Shown: positions 52,830-62,853, numbered from the stretch's first letter. The stretch: DNA of 64,000 bases from Microbacterium amylolyticum (GCF_011046975.1 NZ_CP049253.1:744001-808000), one strand, 5' to 3'. Numbers and translations are program-made. The notes: generated by a model not told the origin, from the letters alone.

Positions 52830-53759
52830 TCAGACGATGCGCGCGCCGTGGACGGGACCGTAGACGTGGATCGCCTCGTGTCCGGCGGACATCAGCACTC
52901 GACGAAGTTCGTCTGCCTTCGTGGTGTCCTCCACCAAGAACGCGACCGTCGGCCCAGATCCCGAGACGAGACCCGCCAGCGCTCCGGAGGTTTCCCCGAA
53001 TTCGAGAACGTCGGCAAGATCCGGGCGCAGTCGCAACGTTGCCGCTTGCAGATCGTTGCGGATGACATCGGCAAGAAGGCGCGCATCTCCGGCCCGCAGT
53101 GCCTGGAGCACACCGGCATCAACAGACGGCGTCGCAGAAACCTCCCCGAGCGCCTCCTGGTGCTCTCCTCTGTGCCGGTCTACCTCCCGGTACACGGCCG
53201 GGGTCGACAGCCCAACGGGGTTCGGCACAATGACCCATTCAAAGCGCCCGTGCGCGAGTGCAGCGCTCAGCTCGTCGCCGCGGCGAGTGCCCACCGCTGT
53301 GCCCCCTTTGAGGGCAAAGGGGACATCTGCGCCGAGCTGCGCGGCAAGTCGGTGGAGCTCCTGTGAGCTGAGGTCGGTTCCCCACAGCGCATCGCAGGCG
53401 ACAAGGGCCGCAGCCGCATCCGCGGAACCGCCTCCCATACCGCCAGCAACGGGAACCTCTTTGCGGATGTCGAGGTGCACACCGCCCTCGTAGCCTGTCT
53501 CCGTGGCGAGAAGCTGCGCTGCCTGAAGAGCCAGGTTGGTCTCGTCGGCTGGCACTCCGGAAACGTCGACCGATCCGGTCACGCTGATCGTGAAATCGTC
53601 TGACAGCGTCGCCACAACATCTTCGAACAGCGACACCGCTTGGAATGTCGTCGCCAGCTCGTGGTAGCCATCACTCTGCAACGCCCCTACGGCGAGGAAC
53701 ACGTTGATTTTGCCGGGTGCGCGTACGCGCACCCCCTGGAATTCTTCCGCCAGCGACAT
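52830..53759 (-). CDS. ispE: 4-diphosphocytidyl-2-C-methyl-D-erythritol kinase
   Basis: MEP-pathway GHMP kinase making an isoprenoid precursor, 309 aa. Substrate strand VRAPGKINVFLAVG with catalytic Lys, the ATP loop PVAGGMGGGSADAAAAL, and the third GHMP motif VSGSGPTVAFLVE. Standard length. Usually sits near rsmA/tatD/metG in actinobacteria; here an aldo/keto reductase and an antiporter lie between. Confidence 0.96.
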   Translation of the reverse strand: MSLAEEFQGVRVRAPGKINVFLAVGALQSDGYHELATTFQAVSLFEDVVATLSDDFTISVTGSVDVSGVPADETNLALQAAQLLATETGYEGGVHLDIRKEVPVAGGMGGGSADAAAALVACDALWGTDLSSQELHRLAAQLGADVPFALKGGTAVGTRRGDELSAALAHGRFEWVIVPNPVGLSTPAVYREVDRHRGEHQEALGEVSATPSVDAGVLQALRAGDARLLADVIRNDLQAATLRLRPDLADVLEFGETSGALAGLVSGSGPTVAFLVEDTTKADELRRVLMSAGHEAIHVYGPVHGARIV

Positions 53760-53824
53760 ACCTTCAGCGTATCTCGCGGCGCCCGGCCTTCCCGACCGAT
53801 GCGAGACCGCCTGGCACGAAGATG

Positions 53825-53857
53825 ACGCGCCGCGCGGTGATCACCCGCGCGGCGCGT
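53825..53857 (-). terminator. Hairpin after the aldo/keto reductase gene
   Basis: A perfect 13-base-pair stem (acgcgccgcgcgg / ccgcgcggcgcgt) with a seven-base loop, just past the aldo/keto reductase stop and before ispE on the minus strand. No clear U-run follows, so it may be a GC-rich terminator without a tail, or an mRNA-stabilising stem. Confidence 0.5.
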
Positions 53858-53860
53858 GCA

Positions 53861-54931
53861 CTACTTCTCGAAGGCGCTTCCCGGTCCTCCCGGCAGACCC
53901 GCCGAGATCTGATCGATACGGGTCAGTTCCTCATCCGAGAACGGTGCCGCGTCGAGGGCAGCGAGGTTCTCGTCCAGTTGCTCGGGACGCGAGGCGCCGA
54001 TCAGAGCTGATGCCACGACACGGTCCCGGAGAACCCACTGCAGAGCCATCTGCGCCAGGCTCTGTCCGCGAGCGGAAGCGATATCGCCGAGCCCACGGAG
54101 GATCTCCAACGCCTGCGGCGTGAGACGCGTCGGAGGCAAAGAACCGCGCTGCTGAGCCCGCTCGGCGGTTCCGTCGCCCAGGTACTTGCCCGTCAATAGT
54201 CCCTGCGCCAGAGGAACGAAAGCGATCGCCCCCATTCCCTCATCACGCAAAGCATCCGTGAGCCCGCCCTCAACCCAGCGATCGAGAATCGAATAGCTCG
54301 GCTGATGGATCACCAGCGGAGTGCCAAGAGAGCGAGCGATCTCTCCGGCTGTGCGTGTGCGCTCGGCCGAGTACGAGGAGATCCCGACGTACAGGGCTTT
54401 CCCCTGACGGACAAGCGTGTCGAGAGCGCCGATCGTTTCTTCCAGGGGCGTGCCCTCGTCCTCGCGATGGGAGTAGAAAATGTCGACGTACTCGAGACCC
54501 ATGCGATCGAGGGCCTGATCGGCGCTCGCAAGAATGTACTTTCGCGAGCCCCGATCGCCGTACGGCCCCGGCCACATGTCGTATCCGGCCTTGGAGGAGA
54601 TGATGAGCTCATCGCGGTACGGCGCGAGGTCTTCGCGCAGAATCCTGCCGAAGTTCTTCTCTGCCGATCCGTAGGGGGGACCGTAGTTGTTGGCCAGATC
54701 GAAGTGGGTGATGCCCGCGTCGAAAGCGTGCCGGATCAGCGCGCGCTGGTTGTCCATCGGAATGTTGTCGCCGAAGTTCCACCAGAGTCCGAGCGAAATG
54801 GGCGGCAGGTGAAGACCGCTGCTGCCGACGCGGCGGTAGCCTCCGCGAGCGTATCGATCGGTTGCAGCGGTATAGGGGCGGTGGAGGTCGGCGATATCCG
54901 TCGCCGTGCGAAAGAGAGCGTCATCGGTCAC
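53861..54931 (-). CDS. Aldo/keto reductase
   Basis: NADPH-dependent reductase of small aldehydes or ketones, 356 aa, TIM-barrel family. Catalytic region: ITHFDLANNYGPPYGSAEKNFG (Asp and Tyr of the tetrad), Lys in LIISSKAGYDMWP, His in DIFYSHREDEGTP. C-terminal cofactor loop ALIGASRPEQLDENLAAL. It resembles the YghZ/Gpr methylglyoxal-reductase subgroup. The GTG at 54931 is preferred; the open frame beyond it runs antisense through the divergent antiporter gene. Confidence 0.9.
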   Translation of the reverse strand: MTDDALFRTATDIADLHRPYTAATDRYARGGYRRVGSSGLHLPPISLGLWWNFGDNIPMDNQRALIRHAFDAGITHFDLANNYGPPYGSAEKNFGRILREDLAPYRDELIISSKAGYDMWPGPYGDRGSRKYILASADQALDRMGLEYVDIFYSHREDEGTPLEETIGALDTLVRQGKALYVGISSYSAERTRTAGEIARSLGTPLVIHQPSYSILDRWVEGGLTDALRDEGMGAIAFVPLAQGLLTGKYLGDGTAERAQQRGSLPPTRLTPQALEILRGLGDIASARGQSLAQMALQWVLRDRVVASALIGASRPEQLDENLAALDAAPFSDEELTRIDQISAGLPGGPGSAFEK

Positions 54932-55025
54932 CCGGTGTACGCTACTCTCCCCCATGTATCGCTTCGACATGGAACGACATACCCGGTTGGATGGGAAGCC
55001 TGACCTCTCCGCGCCGAAAGGGATC

Positions 55026-56597
55026 ATGTCCGAGCTCACCACGGCGTTCCCGCTGCTCACGCTCCTGCCGCCCATCCTCGCCATCGCGCTTGTCATCATT
55101 ACCAAGCGCGTTTTGCTCAGCCTCGGGATCGGCGTCGTCTCCGCAGCGCTTTTGATCAACAATCTCCATCCGGTCGACACCGCCCTCGCCGTGTGGAACG
55201 CCTTCGCCGTGATCTTCTGGGACGACGGCCTTAACACGTGGTACGTCTTCATCCTGATTTTCACGCTCCTGCTCGGCGTTGTGGCGGCGTTCATCACCAT
55301 GTCTGGCGGAACAGCGGCATTCGCCGCCTGGGCGTCACGGCGCATCGACAATCGGCGCGGGGCGCTCTTTCTGCCCGCGATCGTCGGCATCGTCATCTTC
55401 ATCGATGACTATTTCAACGCGCTCGCTGTCGGTCAGATCTCCCGCCCGGTCACGGATCAACACCGCGTTTCGCGCGCGAAACTTGCCTACATTATCGACT
55501 CGACGTCAGCGCCCGTCGCTGTGCTCTCGCCCGTCTCCAGCTGGGGCGCGTACATCCTCGGCATTCTCGCTCCGATCATCGCTGCGTCCTCGCTCGAGAT
55601 GAGCGGAATCCTCGCTTTCGCCGGAGCGGCCGCAGCCAACTATTACGCCATCGCTGCCGTCGTGCTCGTGTGGCTCACGATCGTGTTCCGGATCGATATC
55701 GGGGCGATGCGTCGCGAAGAACAGCGCGCTGTCACGACCGGACAGACCTTTGATGCCAACGACACGGTTCCCGGTCAGCTGTCGGAAGATCTTCCCGCGC
55801 ACCGACCCGGATCGATCCACGCGCTTCTCATCCCGTTCGTGCTTCTTGTCGTCGGTGTTTTCGCCGGCATCGCTTGGACGGGCCGTGCGGCATCGGGCAG
55901 CTGGAATCTCATCGACATTCTCGCGGATACCGATGCGAGCACGGCGTTGCTGTTCGGGGTGGCTCTCGGGCTCACGGCCGCTGTCATCTTCTACGTGGTG
56001 AACACACGCGGCAACGCGGAATTCACCGCGCGAACGTTCGGCCGCGGCTGGTCGGAGGGCGTGAAGTCCATGATGCCTGCTGTCGGGATTTTGATCCCCG
56101 CCTGGATGCTCGGCGATCTCATTGAACAACTTGGCACGGGAACCTTCCTCGGCGACCTCATCGTCGACGCCAACCTTCCGGCGCTGTGGCTGGTCCCGAT
56201 CGTGTTTGTTCTCGCCGCGGGGATGGCCTTCGCGACGGGAACGTCCTGGGGGTCGTTCGGGCTGTTGCTTCCGCTGGCCGGAGGCATCGTCAACGCGATG
56301 GACGAGCCATCGCTGCTCTTGCCGGTTCTCGGCGCGGTGCTCGCCGGAGCCGTCGCCGGCGATCACTCATCGCCGATTTCCGACACCACCATCCTGTCGG
56401 CGACGGGTGCGGCCAGCAACGTCATCACGCACGTGATCACGCAGCTTCCCTATGTCGGAGTAGCGGCAACATCCGCTCTCCTCGGATACGTTGCGCTTGC
56501 GCTGACGGGAAGCACCGCAATCGGCCTCGCGGTTGTCGCAGGAGGCCTGGCGGCGTTCGTCTTCCTTGCCAGAGCCGTGACGAAACCGCTCAGCTGA
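55026..56597 (+). CDS. NhaC-family Na+/H+ antiporter
   Basis: Multi-pass membrane antiporter, 523 aa from the ATG at 55026 (aaaggg just upstream); an ATG at 54954 would add 24 residues but lies only 22 bases from the divergent gene. Family features: LFLPAIVGIVIFIDDYFNALAVG and STSAPVAVLSPVSSWGAYI (in-membrane polar residues), ATGTSWGSFGLLLPLAGG and GDHSSPISDTTILSATGA. Exchanges Na+ (or amino-acid/malate-coupled ions in some homologues) for protons. It is a second antiporter besides the Mrp complex. The end overlaps convergent rsmA by eight bases. Confidence 0.9.
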   Translation: MSELTTAFPLLTLLPPILAIALVIITKRVLLSLGIGVVSAALLINNLHPVDTALAVWNAFAVIFWDDGLNTWYVFILIFTLLLGVVAAFITMSGGTAAFAAWASRRIDNRRGALFLPAIVGIVIFIDDYFNALAVGQISRPVTDQHRVSRAKLAYIIDSTSAPVAVLSPVSSWGAYILGILAPIIAASSLEMSGILAFAGAAAANYYAIAAVVLVWLTIVFRIDIGAMRREEQRAVTTGQTFDANDTVPGQLSEDLPAHRPGSIHALLIPFVLLVVGVFAGIAWTGRAASGSWNLIDILADTDASTALLFGVALGLTAAVIFYVVNTRGNAEFTARTFGRGWSEGVKSMMPAVGILIPAWMLGDLIEQLGTGTFLGDLIVDANLPALWLVPIVFVLAAGMAFATGTSWGSFGLLLPLAGGIVNAMDEPSLLLPVLGAVLAGAVAGDHSSPISDTTILSATGAASNVITHVITQLPYVGVAATSALLGYVALALTGSTAIGLAVVAGGLAAFVFLARAVTKPLS

Positions 56598-57453
56598 TTG
56601 CGTCGGAATCCGTCATACTGCGCGCAACCCGGAGGAAGTCGTGCACGGTGAGTTCCTCACCCCGCGCCGTCGGTGCGACGTCGGCCCTCTCGAGAATGGC
56701 TGACGCACTCGCTGCCGTTCCACCGAGATCCTTCGACAGCGCCTGGCGGAGCATCTTCCGCCGTTGCTGAAACGCCAGATCGATGAGCCGGAACGTCTGC
56801 TTGCGCTCCGCCAGCGATCCGAGTTCCGCATCCGCGCGTTCAAACCCGACCAGAACGCTGTCGACGTTCGGAACGGGCCAGAACACACGGCGCGAGACGG
56901 TGCCGGCGAGGCGCCAGTCTCCGTACCACGCCGCTTTCGCGCTCGGGGAACCATAGATCTTCGATCCAGGCTCAGCCGCGAGACGCTCACCGACTTCCGC
57001 CTGCACCATCACAACGCCGCGCCGCAGGTTCTCGAACGTCTCCATGAAGTGAAGCAGTACCGGAACCGACACGTTGTACGGAAGGTTCGCGACCAGCACC
57101 TGTGGGTCGCCGGGGAGGCCCGTTACGGTCATCGCATCGTGTTCGACCACCGTCAGCGCGCCATCCGGCACGCCCTGTTCGGACGCCGTCTGAAGCAACC
57201 GTGATGCCAGCCGAGAGTCGATCTCCACGGCCGTCACATCGGCTCCCGTTTCCAGGATGGCCAGGGTCAACGACCCCAGCCCCGGCCCGATCTCGACGAC
57301 GCGTTCTCCTCGCACAACCCGCGCCGCCGCGACGATCTTGCGCACGGTGTTGGCGTCGACGACGAAGTTCTGTCCGAGCTTCTTCGTCGGCGTGACGTCA
57401 AGTTCCGTCGCCAGTCGACGAATGTCGGAGGCGCCAAGCAATCGGATACTCAT
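56590..57453 (-). CDS. rsmA: 16S rRNA dimethyladenosine transferase
   Basis: Methylates two adenines of the 3'-terminal 16S hairpin during 30S maturation, 287 aa. Motifs: KKLGQNFVVD, SAM-binding VVEIGPGLGSLTLAIL, catalytic NLPYNVSVP. The start at 57453 shares ATGA with the tatD stop; upstream open frame is a shadow of tatD. Also known as ksgA. Confidence 0.96.
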   Translation of the reverse strand: MSIRLLGASDIRRLATELDVTPTKKLGQNFVVDANTVRKIVAAARVVRGERVVEIGPGLGSLTLAILETGADVTAVEIDSRLASRLLQTASEQGVPDGALTVVEHDAMTVTGLPGDPQVLVANLPYNVSVPVLLHFMETFENLRRGVVMVQAEVGERLAAEPGSKIYGSPSAKAAWYGDWRLAGTVSRRVFWPVPNVDSVLVGFERADAELGSLAERKQTFRLIDLAFQQRRKMLRQALSKDLGGTAASASAILERADVAPTARGEELTVHDFLRVARSMTDSDAIS

Positions 57454-58325
57454 GCGAATTCTCCGTATACGTCGATGGTGTTTTGTCGCACCTGGGCGCA
57501 CAGCTCGTCGACGTCCGCACCGAGTTCTGCCGCCATGAAGCGCATCGTGATAGGCACGAGATACGGCGCATTGGGCCGACCGCGGAACGGCGCCGGCGTG
57601 AGGAACGGAGCGTCGGTTTCGACGAGGATCCGCTCGCGGGGTGTGACGGCGAGGGCATCGCGCAGATTCTGCGCGTTCTTGAACGTCACATTGCCGGCGA
57701 AGGACAGCCAGTACCCGTGCTCAGCCGCCTCGCGAGCCATGTCCTCATCGCCGGAAAAGCAGTGGAACACCGTCCGCTCCGGCGCCCCGACGCGGATGAG
57801 CGTGTCGAGCACGTCGCGGTGCGCCTCGCGATCATGGATCTGCATCGCGATGCCGTGTTTCTTCGCCAGGGCGATGTGTGCCTCAAACGAGGCCATCTGC
57901 GCGGGCCGGCCCTCTTCATCCGTGCGGAAGTAGTCGAGGCCGGTTTCGCCGATGGCACGCACACGCGGGCGCCCGGCAAGCTCATCGATGATCCTGATCG
58001 CCTCATCGAGACGCCCCTCGGCGGCGTAGATGGGTGCGTCGTTCGGATGGATCGCGACGGCGGCGAGCACGCGAGAATCGCTTTCTGCCGCCTCGGCAGC
58101 CCACTGGGACGACGCGATATCGCCCGATGCCTGCACAACGCCGGCAACGCCGACCGCCGCCGCGCGATCGAGCTGCTCAGCAAGCGTCAGCGCATCGTCA
58201 CCGTCGGCGATTTCCAAGTGGCAGTGATTGTCGAACACGGGAACGGTAAGCGGCTCCGGGTTCGCGGGGCGGGACACATCCTTACGGCCCACCTTCTCGC
58301 GCTGCTTTACGTAGGTCTCGGCCAC
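57450..58325 (-). CDS. tatD: TatD-family metal-dependent DNase/hydrolase
   Basis: 291 aa TIM-barrel hydrolase with 3'-5' nuclease activity in characterised homologues. Metal ligands: VFDNHCHLEI (HxH), a Glu in RAIGETGLDY, and the His and Asp residues of AMQIHDREAHRD, VFHCFSGDE and ILVETDAPFLTP. The N-terminal 30 residues (ETYVKQREKVGRKDVSRP) are the usual actinobacterial extension. GTG start at 58325, eight bases after metG; coupled to rsmA. Confidence 0.94.
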   Translation of the reverse strand: MAETYVKQREKVGRKDVSRPANPEPLTVPVFDNHCHLEIADGDDALTLAEQLDRAAAVGVAGVVQASGDIASSQWAAEAAESDSRVLAAVAIHPNDAPIYAAEGRLDEAIRIIDELAGRPRVRAIGETGLDYFRTDEEGRPAQMASFEAHIALAKKHGIAMQIHDREAHRDVLDTLIRVGAPERTVFHCFSGDEDMAREAAEHGYWLSFAGNVTFKNAQNLRDALAVTPRERILVETDAPFLTPAPFRGRPNAPYLVPITMRFMAAELGADVDELCAQVRQNTIDVYGEFA

Positions 58326-58333
58326 GAGGAGGG

Positions 58334-59908
58334 TCAGTCCTCCTCGATGCGCGGGAACAACGGCGCGAGCTTCGCAACGGGCGTGCCGGAAGGCAACTGG
58401 CCCCACGTTCCCGCATCGCGTACCGGCTGCTGCGGCAGCTCACCGAGAGCTTCGGCGGCGCCGAGTGCCTCCCACAGCTTCTCGGTGGAAGCCGGCATCA
58501 CGGGCGACAACAAAACGGCCAGCGCACGGAGCCCCTCGAGGCACGTGTAGAGAACCGTTGCCAGACGTTCGCGCTGGGCGTCGTCCTTGGCGATCACCCA
58601 CGGTGCCGTCTCGGTGATGTATCCGTTCAGCGCGTCAACAATGGTCCAGATAGAGGAGATCGCCTCGTCGATTCGGAAGCGCTCGATCGCCGCATCCGCG
58701 TTCGTCGTCGCGTCGGCAATCGTCTTCTGGATCGCCAGGTCTACGTCGGCGTACTGGCCCGGCTCCGGAACAACACCGTCGAAGTACTTCGCCGTCATCG
58801 CCACGGTGCGCGATGCGAGGTTGCCGAAACCGTTTGCGAGCTCGGCGTGGTACCGAGCAGAGAGGTCTTCCCAGGAGAAGGAACCGTCGTGCCCGAAAGC
58901 GATCGCCGAAAGAAAATAGAAGCGGTAGGCGTCAGAGCCGAAGGTGTCGACGAGCATCTTGGGCGCGATACCCGTTGCCTTGGACTTCGACATCTTCTCG
59001 CCGCCGACGAGCAACCATCCGTGAGCGAAAACGCCACGGGGAACGTCCAGGCCTGCAGCCATGAGCATCGCCGGCCAAATGACGGCGTGGAAACGCAGAA
59101 TGTCCTTGCCGACCACGTGATATCCGGGCCAGCGGCGGTCGAAACTCTTCTCGTCCTCGCCGTATCCGATCGCCGTGGCGTAGTTGAGAAGAGCGTCAAC
59201 CCACACGTAGATAACGTGCGACTCGTCCCAGGGAACGGGGATGCCCCAGTCGAAGGCGCTACGCGAAATCGACAGATCCTTGAGCCCCTGCTGAACGAAA
59301 GCAACGACCTCGTTGCGCGCCGACTCGGGCTGCACGAAATCCGGCTGATCGCGGTACAGCGCAAGAAGACGATCGCTGAAATCGCTCAGCTTGAAGAAGT
59401 AGTTCTTCTCGTGCAGCAGCTCAAGCGGCTTGGAGTGGATCGCGCAGACCTTCAGGCCCTCGAACTCCCCGGTTCCCGCGACGATCTCGCTCTCCGGCTT
59501 GAACTCCTCGCAGCCGACGCAGTACAGCGCCTCGTATTCGCCCGCGTAGATGTGGCCGCGATCGTAGATGGCCTGAATGAACGCCTTCACCGACTCTTCG
59601 TGGCGCTCCTGCGTCGTGCGAATGAAGTCGTCGTTGGCGACGTCGAGGGTCTCCAGAAGCGGGAACCACTCTTCGGTGACGAGCTTGTCGACCCATTCCT
59701 GGGGGCTTACCCCGTTGGCCGCAGCGGCACGCATCATCTTCTGACCGTGCTCGTCGGTGCCGGTCAGCATCCAGGTGTCATCCCCAGCTTGGCGATGCCA
59801 ACGCGCGAGAGTGTCCACGGCCACCGTCGTGTACCCGTGGCCGATGTGGGGAACATCGCTGGGGTAGTAGATGGGCGTGGTGATGTAGAACGAGCCGCCG
59901 GAAGTCAC
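58334..59908 (-). CDS. metG: Methionine--tRNA ligase
   Basis: Charges tRNA-Met, class I synthetase, 524 aa. HIGH motif appears as PHIGHGYT; KMSKS is EKMSKSKATG; a single zinc-type knuckle remnant (CVGCEEF) lies between. The C-terminal tRNA-binding EMAP domain is absent, as in most actinobacteria. GTG start at 59908. Confidence 0.97.
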   Translation of the reverse strand: MTSGGSFYITTPIYYPSDVPHIGHGYTTVAVDTLARWHRQAGDDTWMLTGTDEHGQKMMRAAAANGVSPQEWVDKLVTEEWFPLLETLDVANDDFIRTTQERHEESVKAFIQAIYDRGHIYAGEYEALYCVGCEEFKPESEIVAGTGEFEGLKVCAIHSKPLELLHEKNYFFKLSDFSDRLLALYRDQPDFVQPESARNEVVAFVQQGLKDLSISRSAFDWGIPVPWDESHVIYVWVDALLNYATAIGYGEDEKSFDRRWPGYHVVGKDILRFHAVIWPAMLMAAGLDVPRGVFAHGWLLVGGEKMSKSKATGIAPKMLVDTFGSDAYRFYFLSAIAFGHDGSFSWEDLSARYHAELANGFGNLASRTVAMTAKYFDGVVPEPGQYADVDLAIQKTIADATTNADAAIERFRIDEAISSIWTIVDALNGYITETAPWVIAKDDAQRERLATVLYTCLEGLRALAVLLSPVMPASTEKLWEALGAAEALGELPQQPVRDAGTWGQLPSGTPVAKLAPLFPRIEED

Positions 59909-59939
59909 CTGTTGATTCTATGGGCCCGAACCTGGCGTA

Positions 59940-61757
59940 TTACGCACCGGCGAAGAAGGCCTCCATGAGCGGTCCGGCAACGGAGGATCCGCTCTCCCCT
60001 TCCTCAACGAAAACGGCCACTGCCATGCCCTCCGAGAATCCGATCATCCAGGCGTGGGTGGGCAGCTGTCCGTCTTCGCCGGGTTCGCCGTGCTCCGCTG
60101 TTCCCGTCTTGGCGGACACAGGAGGATCCAGGTGCGCGAGGAGATTCGCGGACCCCTCCGTCACGGCCGTACGCATCAGCTCATGCAGCTGCGCCGCTTC
60201 CTGCTCTGACAGGGTCGATGCCGGCTGCTCGGCCGAATCGGCGAGAATGTGCGAGGACACGGTACGACCGCCGGCAACCGAAGCGGCCACAGTGGCCATC
60301 TCGCGCGGCGTCGCGGTGACGACGCCCTGGCCGATGAGGTTCGCTGCGCGCTGCGTTTCGGAGGTGGCGTCGTCGGGACCCGCGATTCCGAGCGCCTCGG
60401 CTGCCTCTCGCAGGTCGGCGTCGCTGATCCGATCTCGCTCGCCGATCAACGCCGTATTGCAGGACTGCGCAATCGCCTCACGCAGAGTGATCTCGCCAAG
60501 TGCATCAGCGGGGTAACCGTCGTGGTTGTGAAAGGTGTAGCCATCCACGGTGAGCTCGGGTGAGCACGTCACAGTGTCGTCCGGCGACAATCCTGAGCGC
60601 AAGAGCGCGAGTGCCGTGACCACTTTGTACGTCGACCCTGGTGCGTACCTGCCGGACGTTGCCGCGTCGAACCCACCCGTTTCGCGGTTCGCTGCTGCAA
60701 GAATGTCGCCCGTTGCGGGGTCGATCACAACGAGCGCGCTCGCGGATCCTGTTCCTCCGAGAACGCTCTCCGCCCACTGCTGCAGACCGCTGTTGAGCGT
60801 GATCTGCAGCGGGTCCGCCGGGGTGGCGTCCCATTCGGCGAGAACGCGCGGCTCGGCATCCTCGTCGTCGACCACCGCGGCAATCGTGATGCCGCGGGCG
60901 CCGCGGAGGTCCTCGTCGTAGCGCGCTTGCAGGCCTGAGAGCCCCACGATGTCACCTGTCCGGATCTCGCCGTCCGAACCGTCGATGATCTCGGCCGTCG
61001 CTTCGCCAACGACGCCCAAAATCTCCCGGGCGAAGGAGCTCGTCGGTGCGAGCATCATTGTCGTTTCGATCACATTGGCGCCCGGAATCTCAAGAAAGTC
61101 ATTCGCTACGCGCTCTTCGGCATCGTGAGGTCGCAGAACGATCGCCTCGACGAACGCCATGTCGCCCATATTTTCCGCGCGAGCAACGAAGTCATCCACA
61201 TCGATGTCGACGGCTTCAGCAACCGCCGCCGCGCTCTCGGCAACGTGGTCATCATCGATCCAGCTCTTGTCGAGACCATAGCGACCAACAGGTCGCTCGG
61301 TGACAAGCACCTCTTCGTCAGCGCCAATGATCTCGGCCCGGTCCGGAGCGACATACGACACGGCCAGAGACTCGTCCGCCGTGAGATCGTCGGCGATCAG
61401 GGCCGGATCCGCGTCAACAGACCACACCTCGGCGTCGGAATCGAAGCGCAGCGTTGCCGCCGTCTCGTACGTCCACTCGTGGCCGTCGATATCCCATACC
61501 CAGGTCAGAGGTACCGTGGCATCGTCATCATCACCGCGCTCGACCTCGCCGGCCGTAACGGTGAGCGGGAACTCTGCCAGGGGTTCGATGACGTCCGCGA
61601 ACTCCGGGTATGTTTCGAGCACACGGGATTCCAGCGCGGTTTCCAGAGACGACACGGCGTCATCGAGGCCGTCATCTCCTGCCGAACAGGCGGCAAGGCC
61701 GAGAGCGGACACGGTGAGCAGCGCGGTTGCGCGGAGCATCTTCGTCACGCGCCCCAT
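59940..61757 (-). CDS. Penicillin-binding transpeptidase, MecA-like lipoprotein
   Basis: Cell-wall DD-transpeptidase anchored as a lipoprotein, 605 aa. Signal with lipobox LAACS (Cys24). The N-terminal region (about 35-140) looks like the NTF2-like MecA_N domain; a dimerisation domain follows. The transpeptidase has all three motifs: SxxK in APGSTYKVV, SxN in AQSCNTAL and KTG in SAKTGTAE. Such class B PBPs with NTF2 domains can show low beta-lactam affinity. It stands alone between metG and the LacI regulator. Confidence 0.93.
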   Translation of the reverse strand: MGRVTKMLRATALLTVSALGLAACSAGDDGLDDAVSSLETALESRVLETYPEFADVIEPLAEFPLTVTAGEVERGDDDDATVPLTWVWDIDGHEWTYETAATLRFDSDAEVWSVDADPALIADDLTADESLAVSYVAPDRAEIIGADEEVLVTERPVGRYGLDKSWIDDDHVAESAAAVAEAVDIDVDDFVARAENMGDMAFVEAIVLRPHDAEERVANDFLEIPGANVIETTMMLAPTSSFAREILGVVGEATAEIIDGSDGEIRTGDIVGLSGLQARYDEDLRGARGITIAAVVDDEDAEPRVLAEWDATPADPLQITLNSGLQQWAESVLGGTGSASALVVIDPATGDILAAANRETGGFDAATSGRYAPGSTYKVVTALALLRSGLSPDDTVTCSPELTVDGYTFHNHDGYPADALGEITLREAIAQSCNTALIGERDRISDADLREAAEALGIAGPDDATSETQRAANLIGQGVVTATPREMATVAASVAGGRTVSSHILADSAEQPASTLSEQEAAQLHELMRTAVTEGSANLLAHLDPPVSAKTGTAEHGEPGEDGQLPTHAWMIGFSEGMAVAVFVEEGESGSSVAGPLMEAFFAGA

Positions 61758-61836
61758 TGTGACAGGCGGCGGTGGCCTCTCTGTGCGCGCGGACCCGCAA
61801 TTCGTCGTCGGCCGAGTCAGAGAAGCGCGAGCGGCG

Positions 61837-62853
61837 CTACGCGGTGCTGGCGCGTACCTCCAGCGTGGTCGCGAGCGTCACGGACCGGGGTTCGCCACCG
61901 TCGATCACGGTGAGAAGGACGTCAACCATCTCGTCGCTGATCTGGCGCCACGGCTGACGCATCGTCGTCAAAGGAGGATCATGTGTTGCCGCCAGGCCCG
62001 AATCATCGAATCCGGCGACGGCGACATCGCCGGGAACATCGAGGCCCGCGCGCCGGAGCGCGTCGACGGCACCCGCAGCCATTCGGTCGGATGCGGCGAA
62101 GACAGCGTCTGGCGCGGTCCCCGCAGACAGGATTCCGCGCATCGCTTCATACCCACTCGCCCGGCCATAGTCGCCAACGGCGATGAGGTCTTCATCGAGG
62201 CCGTCCCCCATTTCGGCACGAAAACCTGCGAGGCGGAAGCGCCCACCCGGCGTGTCCTGAGGGCCAGCGATGTGCGCAATGCGTTGGTATCCGCGCTCCT
62301 TCAAGAATCGAGTCATTGTGCGTGCCGATGCGTCTTCATCGACCGCAACGCTGGGCAGATCGTCTTGTGCTCCGAGAGGAATTCCAGAGCTCACGGTAGG
62401 AACGTGCGCGCGCACGAGGTTCCCGACGAAGGGATCGCGTTCGCTGCTCGAAATGAGCATCACACCATCGACGTGCCCGGCGTTGACGTACTGGAGCACG
62501 TTTGCCCGCTCGTCGTCCGTTCCCGCAGCAAGGAGGACGAGCGTCTGGCCGCGCCGCGAAACGGCTTCAGCCGCGTAGCGCAACAGAAGCGAGTACGTGG
62601 GGTCTTCGAAGAGCAGGTGATGCGGTTCGGTGAGGAGGAAGGCGAGGGAATTCGATCGCCCCGTCGCCAGACTGCGAGCGTGATGGTTGGCGGTGTATCC
62701 GGTTTCCTGAATGGCCTTTTCGACCAGTTCGCGCGCGTCGGGCGAGACCCAGTGCCCGCCGTTGAGCACGCGTGACACTGTTCCGCGCGAGACACCGGCG
62801 ACCTCGGCGACGTCTCTGATCGTCGGTTTGCGCCGCTTCACCACACCACTCAT
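61837..62853 (-). CDS. LacI-family regulator of the adjacent beta-galactosidase
   Basis: 338 aa repressor. HTH and hinge: TIRDVAEVAGVSRGTVSRVL, then YTANHHARSLATGR. Effector domain with AGFDDSGLAATHDPPLTTMRQP near the end. It is divergent from a GH42 gene, and two matching 16-bp palindromes with central CG lie in the 148-base gap; these are the natural operators for this protein, which probably responds to a galactoside or its product. Confidence 0.93.
   Translation of the reverse strand: MSGVVKRRKPTIRDVAEVAGVSRGTVSRVLNGGHWVSPDARELVEKAIQETGYTANHHARSLATGRSNSLAFLLTEPHHLLFEDPTYSLLLRYAAEAVSRRGQTLVLLAAGTDDERANVLQYVNAGHVDGVMLISSSERDPFVGNLVRAHVPTVSSGIPLGAQDDLPSVAVDEDASARTMTRFLKERGYQRIAHIAGPQDTPGGRFRLAGFRAEMGDGLDEDLIAVGDYGRASGYEAMRGILSAGTAPDAVFAASDRMAAGAVDALRRAGLDVPGDVAVAGFDDSGLAATHDPPLTTMRQPWRQISDEMVDVLLTVIDGGEPRSVTLATTLEVRASTA

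Noticed and set aside
53861..55402. 513-aa version of the aldo/keto reductase
   Set aside because: The extra 157 residues run antisense through the NhaC gene and do not resemble the family; the GTG at 54931 gives a normal length.
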